Shown piece by piece: positions 50,629-59,139 of a DNA stretch of 64,000 bases. Below the pieces are notes generated by a model that was not told where the DNA came from, did no database searches, and worked only from the letters and a program-made list of their open reading frames with translations. The stretch covers positions 1 through 64,000 of the forward strand of contig CAKTEM010000012.1 in assembly GCA_934548045.1 (NCBI GenBank), written 5' to 3'. Every line of letters starts with the position of its first letter. The stretch's first letter is position 1. The stretch is from an uncultured Faecalibacterium sp. Its GTDB lineage: Bacteria > Bacillota > Clostridia > Oscillospirales > Ruminococcaceae. The translations under genes and the position numbers were made by a program.

Positions 50629-51429
50629 TTAGTCGAGGACAAAATCGCCGTTCAATGCGAACATGTGGTTCATCGGGCCGGAACCGTGGCCCAAATCGAG
50701 CATGGCCGATAGTGCGCCGGAAATGTACGCTTTGGCACGCTCTACCGAGGTGTCCAAATCATAGCCCTTTGCGAGGTTGGATGCAATCGCGCTGGACAGG
50801 GTGCAGCCGGTGCCGTGAGTGTTGGGGTTGTTAATGCGGCGTCCACGGAACCACTTTCCGCTGCCATTGCGCCACAAAAGGTCGTCGGCATCGTTGATTT
50901 GGTGGCCACCCTTGCAGAGGACTGCACAGCCGTATTTTTCGCTGATGAGCTTTGCGGCGGCTTCCATATCGTCGGCATTTTTGATGGTTAAGCCGGACAA
51001 AATCTCTGCCTCGGGGATGTTCGGGGTCACGACCTCAGAAATCGGAAGTAATTCCTGCGTCAGAGCCTGCACGGCATCATCCCGGAGAAGCTTGGAGCCG
51101 GAGGTGGCGACCATGACCGGGTCGACGACGATGTGCTTTGCGTGGTATTTGTCGAGTTTTTTGGCGATGGTATGGATAAGTTCTGCTGAAGAAACCATAC
51201 CGATTTTCACGGCATCCGGATAGATATCGGTAAACACGGCGTCGAGCTGCTCGCCCAGAAACTTGGGCGTCGTCTCAAAAATATCGGTCACTCCGGTCGT
51301 GTTTTGTGCGGTCAGGGCGGTGATTGCGCTCATGGCAAATACGCCGTTGGCGGTCATGGTTTTGATATCCGCCTGAATTCCTGCACCGCCGCTGGAATCG
51401 CTGCCTGCAATCGTTAAAGCTGTTTTCAT
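50629..51429 (-). CDS. thiD: Hydroxymethylpyrimidine/phosphomethylpyrimidine kinase
   Basis: A 266-residue ribokinase-fold enzyme phosphorylating HMP and HMP-P for thiamine synthesis, and able to act on pyridoxine in some species. MKTALTIAGSDSSGGAGIQAD at the start and NTHGTGCTLSSAIASNLAKG (anion hole and catalytic Asp region) are typical. AAAGGAG precedes the ATG; the much longer in-frame frame upstream runs antisense to panE and is not real. No other thi genes are nearby. Confidence 0.93.
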   Translation of the reverse strand: MKTALTIAGSDSSGGAGIQADIKTMTANGVFAMSAITALTAQNTTGVTDIFETTPKFLGEQLDAVFTDIYPDAVKIGMVSSAELIHTIAKKLDKYHAKHIVVDPVMVATSGSKLLRDDAVQALTQELLPISEVVTPNIPEAEILSGLTIKNADDMEAAAKLISEKYGCAVLCKGGHQINDADDLLWRNGSGKWFRGRRINNPNTHGTGCTLSSAIASNLAKGYDLDTSVERAKAYISGALSAMLDLGHGSGPMNHMFALNGDFVLD

Positions 51430-51561
51430 ACAAAAACACTCCTTTCTTTTGTCCAGAATACCACAGTCCGACAGGATTTGCAAGAAAAAGCAGCGTACCT
51501 CTTTTATATGTGGGCAAAGCGTGGTAAAATAGAAAAAATACACGATGTGGAGGGGCAAAAA

Positions 51562-52518
51562 ATGGAAATCAAGTCGGTTGCGGTACTGGGCGCAGGTGCA
51601 GTTGGTTCGTATGTGATTTGGGGCCTTTCGCAAAAGAGTGATGTCCGGCTGGGAATCGTTGCAGAAGGCGCACGCGCCGAGCGTCTGAAACGGGATGGCT
51701 GTGCCATCAACGGGAAAGTTTATCGGCCGGAAGTCTGGACGCCGCAGGAAGCACATGATGCCGATTTGCTTATTGTTTCGCTGAAATATGGCGCACTGCC
51801 CGGCGCGATGGAGAGCATCCGTGAAATTGTTGGGGAACATACCACGGTCATGAGCCTGATGAATGGCGTGGACAGCGAAGAACTGATCGCGGCCGAAGTG
51901 GGCAAGGACTGCCTTGTGTATTCGCTGATAAAAATTGCCTCCCACAAAGAGGACGACGGATACCATTTTGACCCAGAAACGACGGTCGGCATCATTTTTG
52001 GTGAGATTTCCGCGCCTTTCCAGAGCGAACGGGTGAAGGCGATTGAAGAACTTTTTGCAGATACGGGAATCCGTTGCCGGGTGACCGAAAATATTCGGGA
52101 AGAAATGTGGAGCAAATTCCGCCTGAATGTCTGCAATAATCTTCCGCAGGCAATTCTCGGCGCAGGTGTGGGCTGCTATCGTGACAGCGTACACATGAAA
52201 GCTATCAGCGACGGCCTTCGCCGGGAATTGGAAGCAATCGCGACTGCAAAAGGAATTGACATCAGCAAGGTGGATAAAATGTCCGGACGGGGATGTGCTG
52301 TTCCGCCAATTGCGCGATATTCTACGCTGCAGGATCTGGACGCAGGACGTCATACCGAGATTGATATGTTCTCCGGTGCGCTGATAAAAATGGGAAGAGA
52401 ACTGAAGATCCCGACGCCTTACAACGAATATACCTACCACATGATAAAGGCCCTCGAAGAGAAAAACGACGGAAAATTTAATTATACCGGCGACGAAGAG
52501 CTGACTTGGGCGAAGTGA
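51562..52518 (+). CDS. Ketopantoate reductase family (PanE/ApbA) protein
   Basis: A 318-residue NADP-dependent reductase. Rossmann motif VAVLGAGAVGSYV (5-17), the catalytic-site Lys in SLKYGALPGA, and WSKFRLNVCNN in the C-terminal dimer domain with the NELT-type helix. It may reduce 2-dehydropantoate for CoA synthesis, but the family contains other 2-oxoacid reductases and panB/C/D are not here. GGAGGGGC precedes the ATG. Divergent from thiD with about 130 bases between. Confidence 0.85.
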   Translation: MEIKSVAVLGAGAVGSYVIWGLSQKSDVRLGIVAEGARAERLKRDGCAINGKVYRPEVWTPQEAHDADLLIVSLKYGALPGAMESIREIVGEHTTVMSLMNGVDSEELIAAEVGKDCLVYSLIKIASHKEDDGYHFDPETTVGIIFGEISAPFQSERVKAIEELFADTGIRCRVTENIREEMWSKFRLNVCNNLPQAILGAGVGCYRDSVHMKAISDGLRRELEAIATAKGIDISKVDKMSGRGCAVPPIARYSTLQDLDAGRHTEIDMFSGALIKMGRELKIPTPYNEYTYHMIKALEEKNDGKFNYTGDEELTWAK

Positions 52519-52610
52519 ATCCCAAAAGTTAGATAAACAAAGAATGAATTGAAATTTGTATGGTACCGGACCTAGGCTGTTTAGTTTTAATTTGAATCGG
52601 CAGTCATTAT

Positions 52611-52658
52611 GGAGGAGTGATTCGGCGTTTTCTCATAGAAAGAGATTCCTCCTTTTTT
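52611..52658 (+). terminator. Weak terminator after the panE-like gene
   Basis: GGAGGA pairs with TCCTCC over a long loop and runs into TTTTTT. The remaining gap to the tRNA shows nothing else. Confidence 0.45.
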
Positions 52659-52706
52659 CGTGAAAAATCCCTTTCGTCCCATCAAGAACGGTTCTCATAT
52701 AGTTAC

Positions 52707-52757
52707 AAAACAAAAAGCCCACAACTACACGAACTAACGTGCAATTGTGGACTTTCA
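52707..52757 (-). terminator. Terminator after tRNA-Leu(TAA)
   Basis: On the minus strand AAAGTCCACAA...GCACG pairs with CGTG...TTGTGGGCTTT and ends in T residues. Confidence 0.75.
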
Positions 52758-52760
52758 TCA

Positions 52761-52844
52761 TGCCACCGACGGGGGTCGAACCCGTACTCTGTCTCCAGAA
52801 AGGGATTTTAAGTCCCTCGTGTCTGCCAATTTCACCACAGTGGC
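52761..52844 (-). tRNA. tRNA-Leu (anticodon TAA)
   Basis: An 84-base class II tRNA. Acceptor GCCACTG pairs with CGGTGGC (one G-T), anticodon arm AGGGA-CTTAAAA-TCCCT shows TAA, reading UUA and UUG. The discriminator is A and CCA is not encoded, unlike the two other tRNAs here, so it needs the CCA-adding enzyme. Confidence 0.95.
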
Positions 52845-52850
52845 TTATAA

Positions 52851-52910
52851 ACTGTTGTACAGAGAACCGTACAACAGTAATATGATACACTAGAATCCTT
52901 ATTTTGTCAA
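52851..52910 (-). promoter_or_regulatory. Promoter and leader hairpin of tRNA-Leu(TAA)
   Basis: On the minus strand TTGACA, 17 bases, TATCAT, starting five bases after the pncB stop. The leader then holds a 10-bp perfect hairpin (ACTGTTGTAC/GTACAACAGT) seven bases before the mature tRNA. Confidence 0.85.
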
Positions 52911-52914
52911 GAAC

Positions 52915-54432
52915 TTATACCTTGCCGCCATGGAGTTCCTCGTACATTTTCGCACGGCACTCTGCAACAGCAGGGGTCATATTGACGTAGTGCTTGTGAG
53001 GACACTCGAGGCGCAGTTCGCTCTCCCAAGTCTCATCGGTCAGCTGTTTTGCGATATAAGATTTCTTCTCGGCGATGGAGGGCAGTTCGATCGCCAGCTC
53101 ACCGTGGAGGATGTGCGGAACCAGCAGCTGCTTGACCTTGGTCGGGGTGATGGTAACGGTGCGCTCGATGGCGTCGGAGTCCAGATTGACCATCGTGACC
53201 GGCTTACCAGCCTCGATGACCTCGCCATCCATTGCGATAAGGTCACACTGAGCCTGACCGTTCTCGTCGTAGAGACGCCAGGGAATCTTTTTACCCGGGA
53301 TGATGGCCTTGCTTGCAGAATCAGAACACTTCATCTTTGGCTGATAGGTGCCATCCGGAAGCTTGACTGCGACCAGCTTGTACACACCGCCGAAGACCGG
53401 GTCAGACGCAGAAGTGATAAGGTTCTCGCCGACGCCATAGGAATCGAAGTGAGCGTGTTCATACAGCTCCATGTTTGCGATTTTCTTCTCGTCGAGGCTA
53501 TTGGAAGCGACCAGCTTGATATAGGGCTTGCCGGCGGCATCCAGAGCCTTGCGCAGACGCTTGGAGCCACGGGCAAGGTCGCCGGAGTCGATACGAGCCG
53601 ACTTGACGCGGCGGTTGGGGTCGTTGGGGTATTTCTCAATCAGGTAGTCGTCCAGCTTGATGAGGTTGGGCAGGCCGCTCTCCATAATATTATAGGTGTC
53701 CAGCAACAAGCTGACCGAATCCGGATAGGTGTCAGCAAATGCCTTGAAAGCATCGAACTCGGTGGGGAAGAACTCGATGAAGCTGTGCGCTACCGTGCCG
53801 ACAGCCTTGACGTCCGAACCGAACTTCATCTCGGCCAAGCAGTTGGCCGTGCCGGCACAGCCGCCCAGAACAGCAGCGTATGCGCCGTCGTTTCCTGCGC
53901 TTTCGCCCTGTGCGCGGCGCGTGCCGAATTCCATGACGTTGCGAGGCGTATGGGTGTTCAGGCCGACAACACGGGTCGCCTTAGTGGCGATCAGGCTGTG
54001 GAAGTTCATGGTCTGGAGCAGATAGGTCTCAATCAGGATCGCGCCGACCAGGTCGCACTCAATGCGGACCATCTGCACCTGCGGATAGCAGACCGTACCC
54101 TCGGGCAGAGCGTACATGTCGCCCTTCCAGCGGTAGGTGCGCAGATACTCGCAGAACTCCTCGCTCATGCCCTTGGTGCGCAGCCAGTGGATGTCCTGCT
54201 CGTTGAAGTGGTAGTTCAGCAGGAAACGGGTCAGCTTGCGCTGGCCTGCACTGATGGAATAGCCCTGATTGTCCGGGTTCTTGCGGAAGAACATATCGAA
54301 CACCAGTGTCGTGTCCTTGAAACCGTGTAGGAACAGGCAGTTCGCCATCGTGAACTCGTAAAAGTCCGTTACCATGGCAGGGTTGTCATAATCTTCGTCC
54401 GGAATATACGGAATTACTTTCATTTCACTCAT
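52915..54432 (-). CDS. pncB: Nicotinate phosphoribosyltransferase
   Basis: A 505-residue enzyme joining nicotinate and PRPP to nicotinate mononucleotide, salvaging vitamin B3 for NAD. DFYEFTMANCLFLHGF at the start, FDMFFRKNPDNQGYSI, ATRVVGLNTHTPRNVMEFGTRRAQG and RIDSGDLA (phosphate site) mark it. The ATG is taken where AGAGAGGAAAA precedes; the longer frame reaches into the promoter. It is transcribed alone from a promoter with a striking palindrome. Confidence 0.94.
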   Translation of the reverse strand: MSEMKVIPYIPDEDYDNPAMVTDFYEFTMANCLFLHGFKDTTLVFDMFFRKNPDNQGYSISAGQRKLTRFLLNYHFNEQDIHWLRTKGMSEEFCEYLRTYRWKGDMYALPEGTVCYPQVQMVRIECDLVGAILIETYLLQTMNFHSLIATKATRVVGLNTHTPRNVMEFGTRRAQGESAGNDGAYAAVLGGCAGTANCLAEMKFGSDVKAVGTVAHSFIEFFPTEFDAFKAFADTYPDSVSLLLDTYNIMESGLPNLIKLDDYLIEKYPNDPNRRVKSARIDSGDLARGSKRLRKALDAAGKPYIKLVASNSLDEKKIANMELYEHAHFDSYGVGENLITSASDPVFGGVYKLVAVKLPDGTYQPKMKCSDSASKAIIPGKKIPWRLYDENGQAQCDLIAMDGEVIEAGKPVTMVNLDSDAIERTVTITPTKVKQLLVPHILHGELAIELPSIAEKKSYIAKQLTDETWESELRLECPHKHYVNMTPAVAECRAKMYEELHGGKV

Positions 54433-54539
54433 GGAGTTTTCCTCTCTTTGATCCATCTGCGGCTGTGCCCAAAAGGGGAGCCATATCTGCCGCAGAAATA
54501 GTTTTATGTGCCGAAACGCCGCATAAAACGCTCCTTTTT

Positions 54540-54557
54540 CCCCTGTCATGACAGGGG
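54540..54557. promoter_or_regulatory. 18-bp perfect palindrome at the pncB start of transcription
   Basis: CCCCTGTCATGACAGGGG has no spacer and lies ten bases downstream of the pncB -10, where a bound repressor would block transcription. Its TGTC...GACA core is reminiscent of NAD-regulator sites, but I cannot assign the protein. Confidence 0.7.
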
Positions 54558-54566
54558 ATTGATAAC

Positions 54567-54595
54567 ACTATATCACGGTTTTGGGGATGGCGCAA
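54567..54595 (-). promoter_or_regulatory. Promoter of pncB
   Basis: On the minus strand TTGCGC, 17 bases, TATAGT. Confidence 0.65.
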
Positions 54596-54616
54596 GTGCT
54601 TTTGTAAAGTTCTGAT

Positions 54617-55486
54617 TTATAAAAGGTAGGATTGTTGATTTTCTATCGCGTGAAAACGCTCGAGGAAGCTGTGTTCGACGCCCTCGGATTTGTAGCCGGG
54701 CATGGTGTCCAGCGCGACCGCATGGATGCTGCGGAAGATGCTGTTCTCGATATTGGGATTGTCGCGCTTGAGGCGGCGGAGCAGGATCTTGACTTCCTGC
54801 CGCTTGGAGCCGCCGCCACCGTTGTCGCACATGGTGCAGTTCTCGGTGAAGCGGCAGGCACACTGGATAAATTCGAGGTCGTTGTACCGCTTCCATGCGA
54901 GGATATCCTCTTCCTTGATGCAGTACATCGGGCGGATGAGGGTCATGCCGGGGAAGCTGGTGCTGTGGAGCATGGGCGGCATCGCCTGCAGCTGAGAGCC
55001 ATAGAACATGCTCATGACGGTCGTCTCGATGACATCGTTGAAGTGGTGACCCAGCGCGATTTTGTTGCAGCCCAGTTCCTTGGCCTTGCTGTACAGATGG
55101 CCGCGGCGCATCCGGGCGCAGAGATAGCAGGGGTTCTTGTCGGTATTGTTGGCGACCGAGAAGATATTACTCTCGAAGATCGTCACGGGAATGTGCAGAA
55201 GTTCCGCGTTAGACTCGATCTTCTGGCGGTTGATCTCATTATAGCCCGGGTCCATCACAAGGAAGACCAGCTCAAACGGCACATCGCTGTGTTTCTGCAA
55301 CTCCTGCATCAGTTTTGCCATCAGCATGGAATCCTTGCCGCCCGAGATACAGACGGCGATTTTATCGCCGGCCTGGATCAGCTCATAGCGTTTCACCGCT
55401 ACGATGAAGGGCGTCCAAAGCTCCTTGCGGTATTTCTTGATGATGCTGCGTTCGATCATCTGGTAAGGTTCCAGTTCACGTTTCAT
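54617..55486 (-). CDS. TtcA/TtuA-family tRNA thiolation ATPase
   Basis: A 289-residue PP-loop ATPase that activates a tRNA base for sulfur insertion (2-thiocytidine or a similar thiolation). PP-loop CISGGKDSMLM (about 46-56), CYLCARMRRG and the CACRFTENCTMC cysteine cluster for an Fe-S cluster are present, with HHFNDVIETTVM. GAGAGGATTTGAA precedes the ATG. It follows the cysteine desulfurase by 28 bases, an apt operon: the desulfurase gives the sulfur. Confidence 0.9.
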   Translation of the reverse strand: MKRELEPYQMIERSIIKKYRKELWTPFIVAVKRYELIQAGDKIAVCISGGKDSMLMAKLMQELQKHSDVPFELVFLVMDPGYNEINRQKIESNAELLHIPVTIFESNIFSVANNTDKNPCYLCARMRRGHLYSKAKELGCNKIALGHHFNDVIETTVMSMFYGSQLQAMPPMLHSTSFPGMTLIRPMYCIKEEDILAWKRYNDLEFIQCACRFTENCTMCDNGGGGSKRQEVKILLRRLKRDNPNIENSIFRSIHAVALDTMPGYKSEGVEHSFLERFHAIENQQSYLL

Positions 55487-55514
55487 TTCAAATCCTCTCT
55501 CTTGGCTGACCGGC

Positions 55515-56639
55515 TCAGTCGGCGGTCAGTTCACGGTAACAGGCGTCGAACGCCTTCATAAATTCCTGAATTTCTTCCGTAGTCGTCAGGTGGCTCAGGC
55601 TGATGCGCCACGAAGACAGTGCGTTCCGGCGGTCACGGCTGACAGCGAACACCGCACGGGAGGGCAGGCCGTCTGACGAGCAGGCCGATTTGACCGAGAC
55701 ACAAACGCCGTGTTCATTCAGCACACGCTGGAAGACGGTTCCCTTGACGTTCTGAACGCTCAGGTTCAGGATGTGCGGAATGGCGTTCTCCGGGCTGTTG
55801 ATGCGCACTTTCGGGTAAGCGGACAGGGCCGTGCGAAGCTCTGCGTTGAGCTGCTTTACCTTCTCGGCACGCTGCGGCAGGTCGTTGACGGCCATCTCCA
55901 GTGCACATTCCAGCGAGGATGCCAGCGAGACCGTCGGTGTGCCGCTGCGGTAGATGGTGGTGCTTTCGCCGCCGTGGATGAGCGGTTCCAGCGCAAGACC
56001 GCGCCGCTTGAGCAGCAGACCGATGCCGTTCAGACCATAGAACTTGTGGGCGGTCAGGCTCATGGTGTCGATACCCTCAAAGCTGACGGGAATCTTACCC
56101 ACTGCCTGCGTAGCGTCCACATGGAAATGACAGTTCGGATAGGCCTTCAGAATCTCGGCGATCTGTGCGATGGGCTGCACGACGCCCAGCTCGCTGTCGA
56201 CCATCGTGACAGCCACGGCGATGGTGTCTGGCCGGAGCAGTTCTTTCAGATGCTCGAGGTCAACAGTGCCGTCGCGCTGAATGTCCACAAGGTCGATCTC
56301 ATAGCCCTGTTCCTGTAATGCGGTCAGGGTTCCGCTCACGGAAGAATGTTCCAGCGGCGTCGAGATGATGTGTTTCCCCACATGACGGGAGAGCCGGGAC
56401 AGCCCCTTGAGGGCGAAGTTGTTCGACTCGCTGGCACCGGACGTATAGATGACCTCGGCAGGCTGGACGTGGAGCAGGGAAGCGATGCTCTGTGTTGCGC
56501 GGTCGATCTCGGCCTTGGCGGCCACACCGGCCTGATGGTGAGAATTCGCGTTGCCAATGCAGGCACGCTCCACCGCACAGAATCGTTCCAACACCCGTTC
56601 ATCTGCCGGGGTGTTTGCAGAATAATCTAAATAAATCAT
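55515..56639 (-). CDS. Cysteine desulfurase, IscS/NifS family
   Basis: A 374-residue PLP enzyme freeing sulfur from cysteine for tRNA thiolation or Fe-S clusters. YLDYSANTPAD at the start, TSGASESNNFALKG, HVDATQAVGK, the PLP lysine in SLTAHKFYG and the persulfide cysteine in VSVKSACSSDG are intact. GAGG lies six bases before the ATG; a TTG four codons earlier is less likely. First gene of a two-gene operon with the TtcA-like ATPase. Confidence 0.93.
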   Translation of the reverse strand: MIYLDYSANTPADERVLERFCAVERACIGNANSHHQAGVAAKAEIDRATQSIASLLHVQPAEVIYTSGASESNNFALKGLSRLSRHVGKHIISTPLEHSSVSGTLTALQEQGYEIDLVDIQRDGTVDLEHLKELLRPDTIAVAVTMVDSELGVVQPIAQIAEILKAYPNCHFHVDATQAVGKIPVSFEGIDTMSLTAHKFYGLNGIGLLLKRRGLALEPLIHGGESTTIYRSGTPTVSLASSLECALEMAVNDLPQRAEKVKQLNAELRTALSAYPKVRINSPENAIPHILNLSVQNVKGTVFQRVLNEHGVCVSVKSACSSDGLPSRAVFAVSRDRRNALSSWRISLSHLTTTEEIQEFMKAFDACYRELTAD

Positions 56640-56663
56640 GTTTTGCCTCAAATTTGCAATAAT

Positions 56664-56710
56664 ACTATAATAGTAGGTAATATTATAGTGTACAACCCCT
56701 CAGATTTCAA
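56664..56710 (-). promoter_or_regulatory. Promoter with inverted repeat before the cysteine desulfurase operon
   Basis: On the minus strand TTGAAA, 17 bases, TATAAT. A perfect inverted repeat ACTATAATA...TATTATAGT (8-base loop, 56664-56689) covers the -10 and the transcription start, an operator position. Confidence 0.75.
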
Positions 56711-56739
56711 GCCGAACACCCGGAAAAACCGAAAAAAGG

Positions 56740-56768
56740 TTGCATGACCCGGCGGATTCTGGTATACT
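56740..56768 (+). promoter_or_regulatory. Promoter of uraA
   Basis: TTGCAT, 17 bases, TATACT, back to back with the desulfurase promoter. Confidence 0.75.
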
Positions 56769-56780
56769 GGGCCAAGTAGA

Positions 56781-56903
56781 AAAGGAAAGGGGAGAGCAGG
56801 ATGCGCTATTTGCGAGCAAAAGCACTCTCTTTTCCTTTGAAAAAATTCCGAGTTCTCGAGATTCGAGGCATTGCCGCTTGAAAGTGGTAGTGCCTCTTTT
56901 TTT
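56781..56903 (+). promoter_or_regulatory. uraA leader with attenuator
   Basis: A long first stem (56781-56797 with 56822-56838) is followed by a terminator: GAGGCA...TGCCTC (56865-56896) and a seven-base T-run. The uraA ribosome site comes 20 bases later. The layout is that of a transcription attenuator, as known for pyrimidine genes under PyrR, but I do not find a convincing PyrR-binding loop sequence. Confidence 0.65.
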
Positions 56904-56935
56904 GAGGATTCCATGGTTTGTAGGAGGAAGTTTTC

Positions 56936-58297
56936 ATGAATCAGTCCATCGACTACTCCAAGGGCATTTACGATGCGCATCAGCTCGGCACCGGCCGGAT
57001 GCTCATCCTCGGCGTGCAGCACATGTTCGCCATGTTCGGCGCAACGGTCCTTGTGCCGCTGCTCACCGGCCTGAGCGTTTCGACCACACTTCTCTGTGCC
57101 GGTCTAGGTACGCTGCTGTTCCATTTCATCACCAAAAAGAAGGTTCCGGCCTTCCTCGGTTCTTCGTTCGCATATCTGGGCGGCTTTTCTATTGTTGCAC
57201 CCATGCTGGCGGATGCCGACGGCAACCTGACCGTCGCCAACACTGAGATGCTGCCATACGCCTGCGCAGGCGTGGCCTTCTCGGGTCTGGTCTATCTGCT
57301 GGTGAGCCTGCTCATCTCGACCTGTGGTATCCGCCGCATCATGCGGTTCTTCCCTCCGGTCGTCACCGGCCCCATCATCATCGCCATCGGCCTGATTCTG
57401 GCACCGTCCGCAATCACCAACTGTCAGGCAAACTGGCTGCTGGCGTTCGTGGCACTGGGTACCGTCATCGTCTGCAATATCTGGGGCAAAGGCATGGTCA
57501 AGATCCTGCCCATCCTCATCGGCGTTCTGGTGTCCTATGCCGTCGCTCTGGTGACTGGCGCAGTCGACTTCCAGCGCATTGCCGAGGCCAGCTGGTTTGG
57601 CATCCCCCTCCATAAGGAGGCGATGGGCCTGTTCGCCATCGACGGCAGCCCGGAGTTCATCAGCGCGCTGTTCACCATCATCCCCATCGCTCTGGCGACC
57701 ATGATGGAGCACGTCGGCGATATCGCGGCCATCAGTGCGACCACCGGTCACAACTATATCAATGATCCCGGCCTGAACCGTACTCTGATGGGCGATGGTC
57801 TGGCTACTGCAATGGCTGGCCTGCTGGGCGGCCCGGCCAACACCACCTACGGCGAGAACACCGGCGTTCTGGCTCTGAGCAAAATCTACGACCCTCTCGT
57901 CATCCGCATCGCGGCGGTGCTGGCGATCATCCTGAGCTTCAGCCCCAAGTTTGAGGCAGTCATCAACACCATCCCCACCGGCATCATCGGCGGCATCAGC
58001 TTCGTGCTGTACGGCATGATTTCGGCGATCGGCGTCCGCAATGTCGTCGAGAATCAGGTCGATTTCACCAACAGCCGCAACCTGATCATCGCGGCAGTCA
58101 TTCTGGTGTCGGCTCTGGGCTTCAACTCGGTGGGCGGTCTGACCTTCGTCATCGGCAGCGTTTCCATCAACCTGTCCGGTCTGGCAATTGCGGCCATCGT
58201 CGGTATCCTGCTGAACGCCATCCTGCCCGGCAACGACTACGAGTTCGATGCAGCGGACGGCTCAGACGCAGCCACCAGTGGCAATTTACAGGTCTGA
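56936..58297 (+). CDS. uraA: Uracil permease, NCS2 family
   Basis: A 453-residue uracil-xanthine permease with about 14 membrane segments that imports uracil by proton symport. GVQHMFAMFGATVLVPLLTGL at the start and GPANTTYGENTGVLALSKIYDP (the NCS2 signature with the substrate Glu region) identify the UraA branch. AGGAGG precedes the ATG. Its leader attenuator suggests control by pyrimidine supply. Confidence 0.94.
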   Translation: MNQSIDYSKGIYDAHQLGTGRMLILGVQHMFAMFGATVLVPLLTGLSVSTTLLCAGLGTLLFHFITKKKVPAFLGSSFAYLGGFSIVAPMLADADGNLTVANTEMLPYACAGVAFSGLVYLLVSLLISTCGIRRIMRFFPPVVTGPIIIAIGLILAPSAITNCQANWLLAFVALGTVIVCNIWGKGMVKILPILIGVLVSYAVALVTGAVDFQRIAEASWFGIPLHKEAMGLFAIDGSPEFISALFTIIPIALATMMEHVGDIAAISATTGHNYINDPGLNRTLMGDGLATAMAGLLGGPANTTYGENTGVLALSKIYDPLVIRIAAVLAIILSFSPKFEAVINTIPTGIIGGISFVLYGMISAIGVRNVVENQVDFTNSRNLIIAAVILVSALGFNSVGGLTFVIGSVSINLSGLAIAAIVGILLNAILPGNDYEFDAADGSDAATSGNLQV

Positions 58298-58326
58298 TTT
58301 TCGCAAGTGTGAACGAATTGTTAAAT

Positions 58327-58379
58327 GCGAATAATTCTTACTTGTTTTTCTTGACTAACTAGGAATTATTCGCTATAAT
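58327..58379 (+). promoter_or_regulatory. Promoter of the rubrerythrin gene with 11-bp inverted repeat
   Basis: TTGACT, 17 bases, TATAAT. GCGAATAATTC (58327) and its exact complement GAATTATTCGC (58363) flank the -35; the right arm touches the -10. Placement suggests a redox or peroxide repressor, not identified. Confidence 0.78.
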
Positions 58380-58451
58380 AGCCTCAGAAACCAAGGCAGT
58401 CCAGTACCAAGGACAGCCTGAAAATAAAAGAGCAAAATGGAGGATATTACT

Positions 58452-59003
58452 ATGAAGAAGTACGTTTGCACCGTCTGTGGTTACATCGCTGAGGACACCA
58501 TCCCGGAGTTCTGCCCGGTCTGCAAGGCTCCTGCTTCCGCTTTCGTCGAGAAGACTGGCAACACCTACGTCACCGAGCATGTGGTCGGCATCGGCAAGGC
58601 TGAGGGCGTTCCTCAGGATATCGTCGATGGCCTGCGCGCAAACTTCGAGGGCGAGTGCAGCGAGGTCGGCATGTATCTGGCAATGTCTCGCGTCGCTGAG
58701 CGTGAGGGCTACCCCGAGATCGCAGACGCTTACAAGCGTTATGCTTTCGAGGAGGCAGAACATGCTTCCAAGTTCGCTGAGCTGCTGGGCGAAGTCGTCA
58801 CCGACAGCACCAAGAAGAATCTGATGATGCGTGCTGAGGCTGAGTGCGGCGCATGTGCCGGCAAGATGGACCTCGCAAAGAAGGCAAAGGCTCTGAACCT
58901 CGACGCCATCCACGATACCGTCCATGAGATGGCAAAGGATGAGGCTCGCCATGGCCGCGGCTTCGAGGGCCTGCTGAAGCGTTACTTCAACGTGGAGCTG
59001 TAA
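58452..59003 (+). CDS. Reverse rubrerythrin
   Basis: A 183-residue rubrerythrin with domain order reversed: an N-terminal rubredoxin-like Fe(Cys)4 site (YVCTVCGY and FCPVCK) followed by a ferritin-like di-iron domain (about 55-180) with Glu/His ligands in ANFEGECSEVGMY, EEAEHASKF and KDEARHGRGF. Such proteins reduce hydrogen peroxide and oxygen in anaerobes with NADH-linked partners. GGAGG precedes the ATG. Highly biased codons suggest strong expression. Confidence 0.94.
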   Translation: MKKYVCTVCGYIAEDTIPEFCPVCKAPASAFVEKTGNTYVTEHVVGIGKAEGVPQDIVDGLRANFEGECSEVGMYLAMSRVAEREGYPEIADAYKRYAFEEAEHASKFAELLGEVVTDSTKKNLMMRAEAECGACAGKMDLAKKAKALNLDAIHDTVHEMAKDEARHGRGFEGLLKRYFNVEL

Positions 59004-59033
59004 TTTCTCTCGATAAACTGAATCTGTGATAAG

Positions 59034-59075
59034 AACCCCACCGCTCTGGCATCAAAACCGGAACGGTGGGGTTTT
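59034..59075 (+). terminator. Terminator after the rubrerythrin gene
   Basis: AACCCCACCG pairs perfectly with CGGTGGGGTT, followed by TT. Confidence 0.85.
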
Positions 59076-59139
59076 GCTGTACAGAGCCATCAAAATATGC
59101 TACAATTAACAAAAACAAACCATGAAAAGAGGATTCTCC

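Noticed and set aside
50629..52440. thiD read as a 603-residue protein
   Set aside because: The extra N-terminal half is antisense to panE, while the proper ATG at 51429 has AAAGGAG in front and begins with the conserved kinase sequence.
56781..56903. Purine (guanine/adenine) riboswitch for the NCS2 permease
   Set aside because: The conserved loop-loop and junction sequences of the purine aptamer are absent, and the protein resembles UraA.
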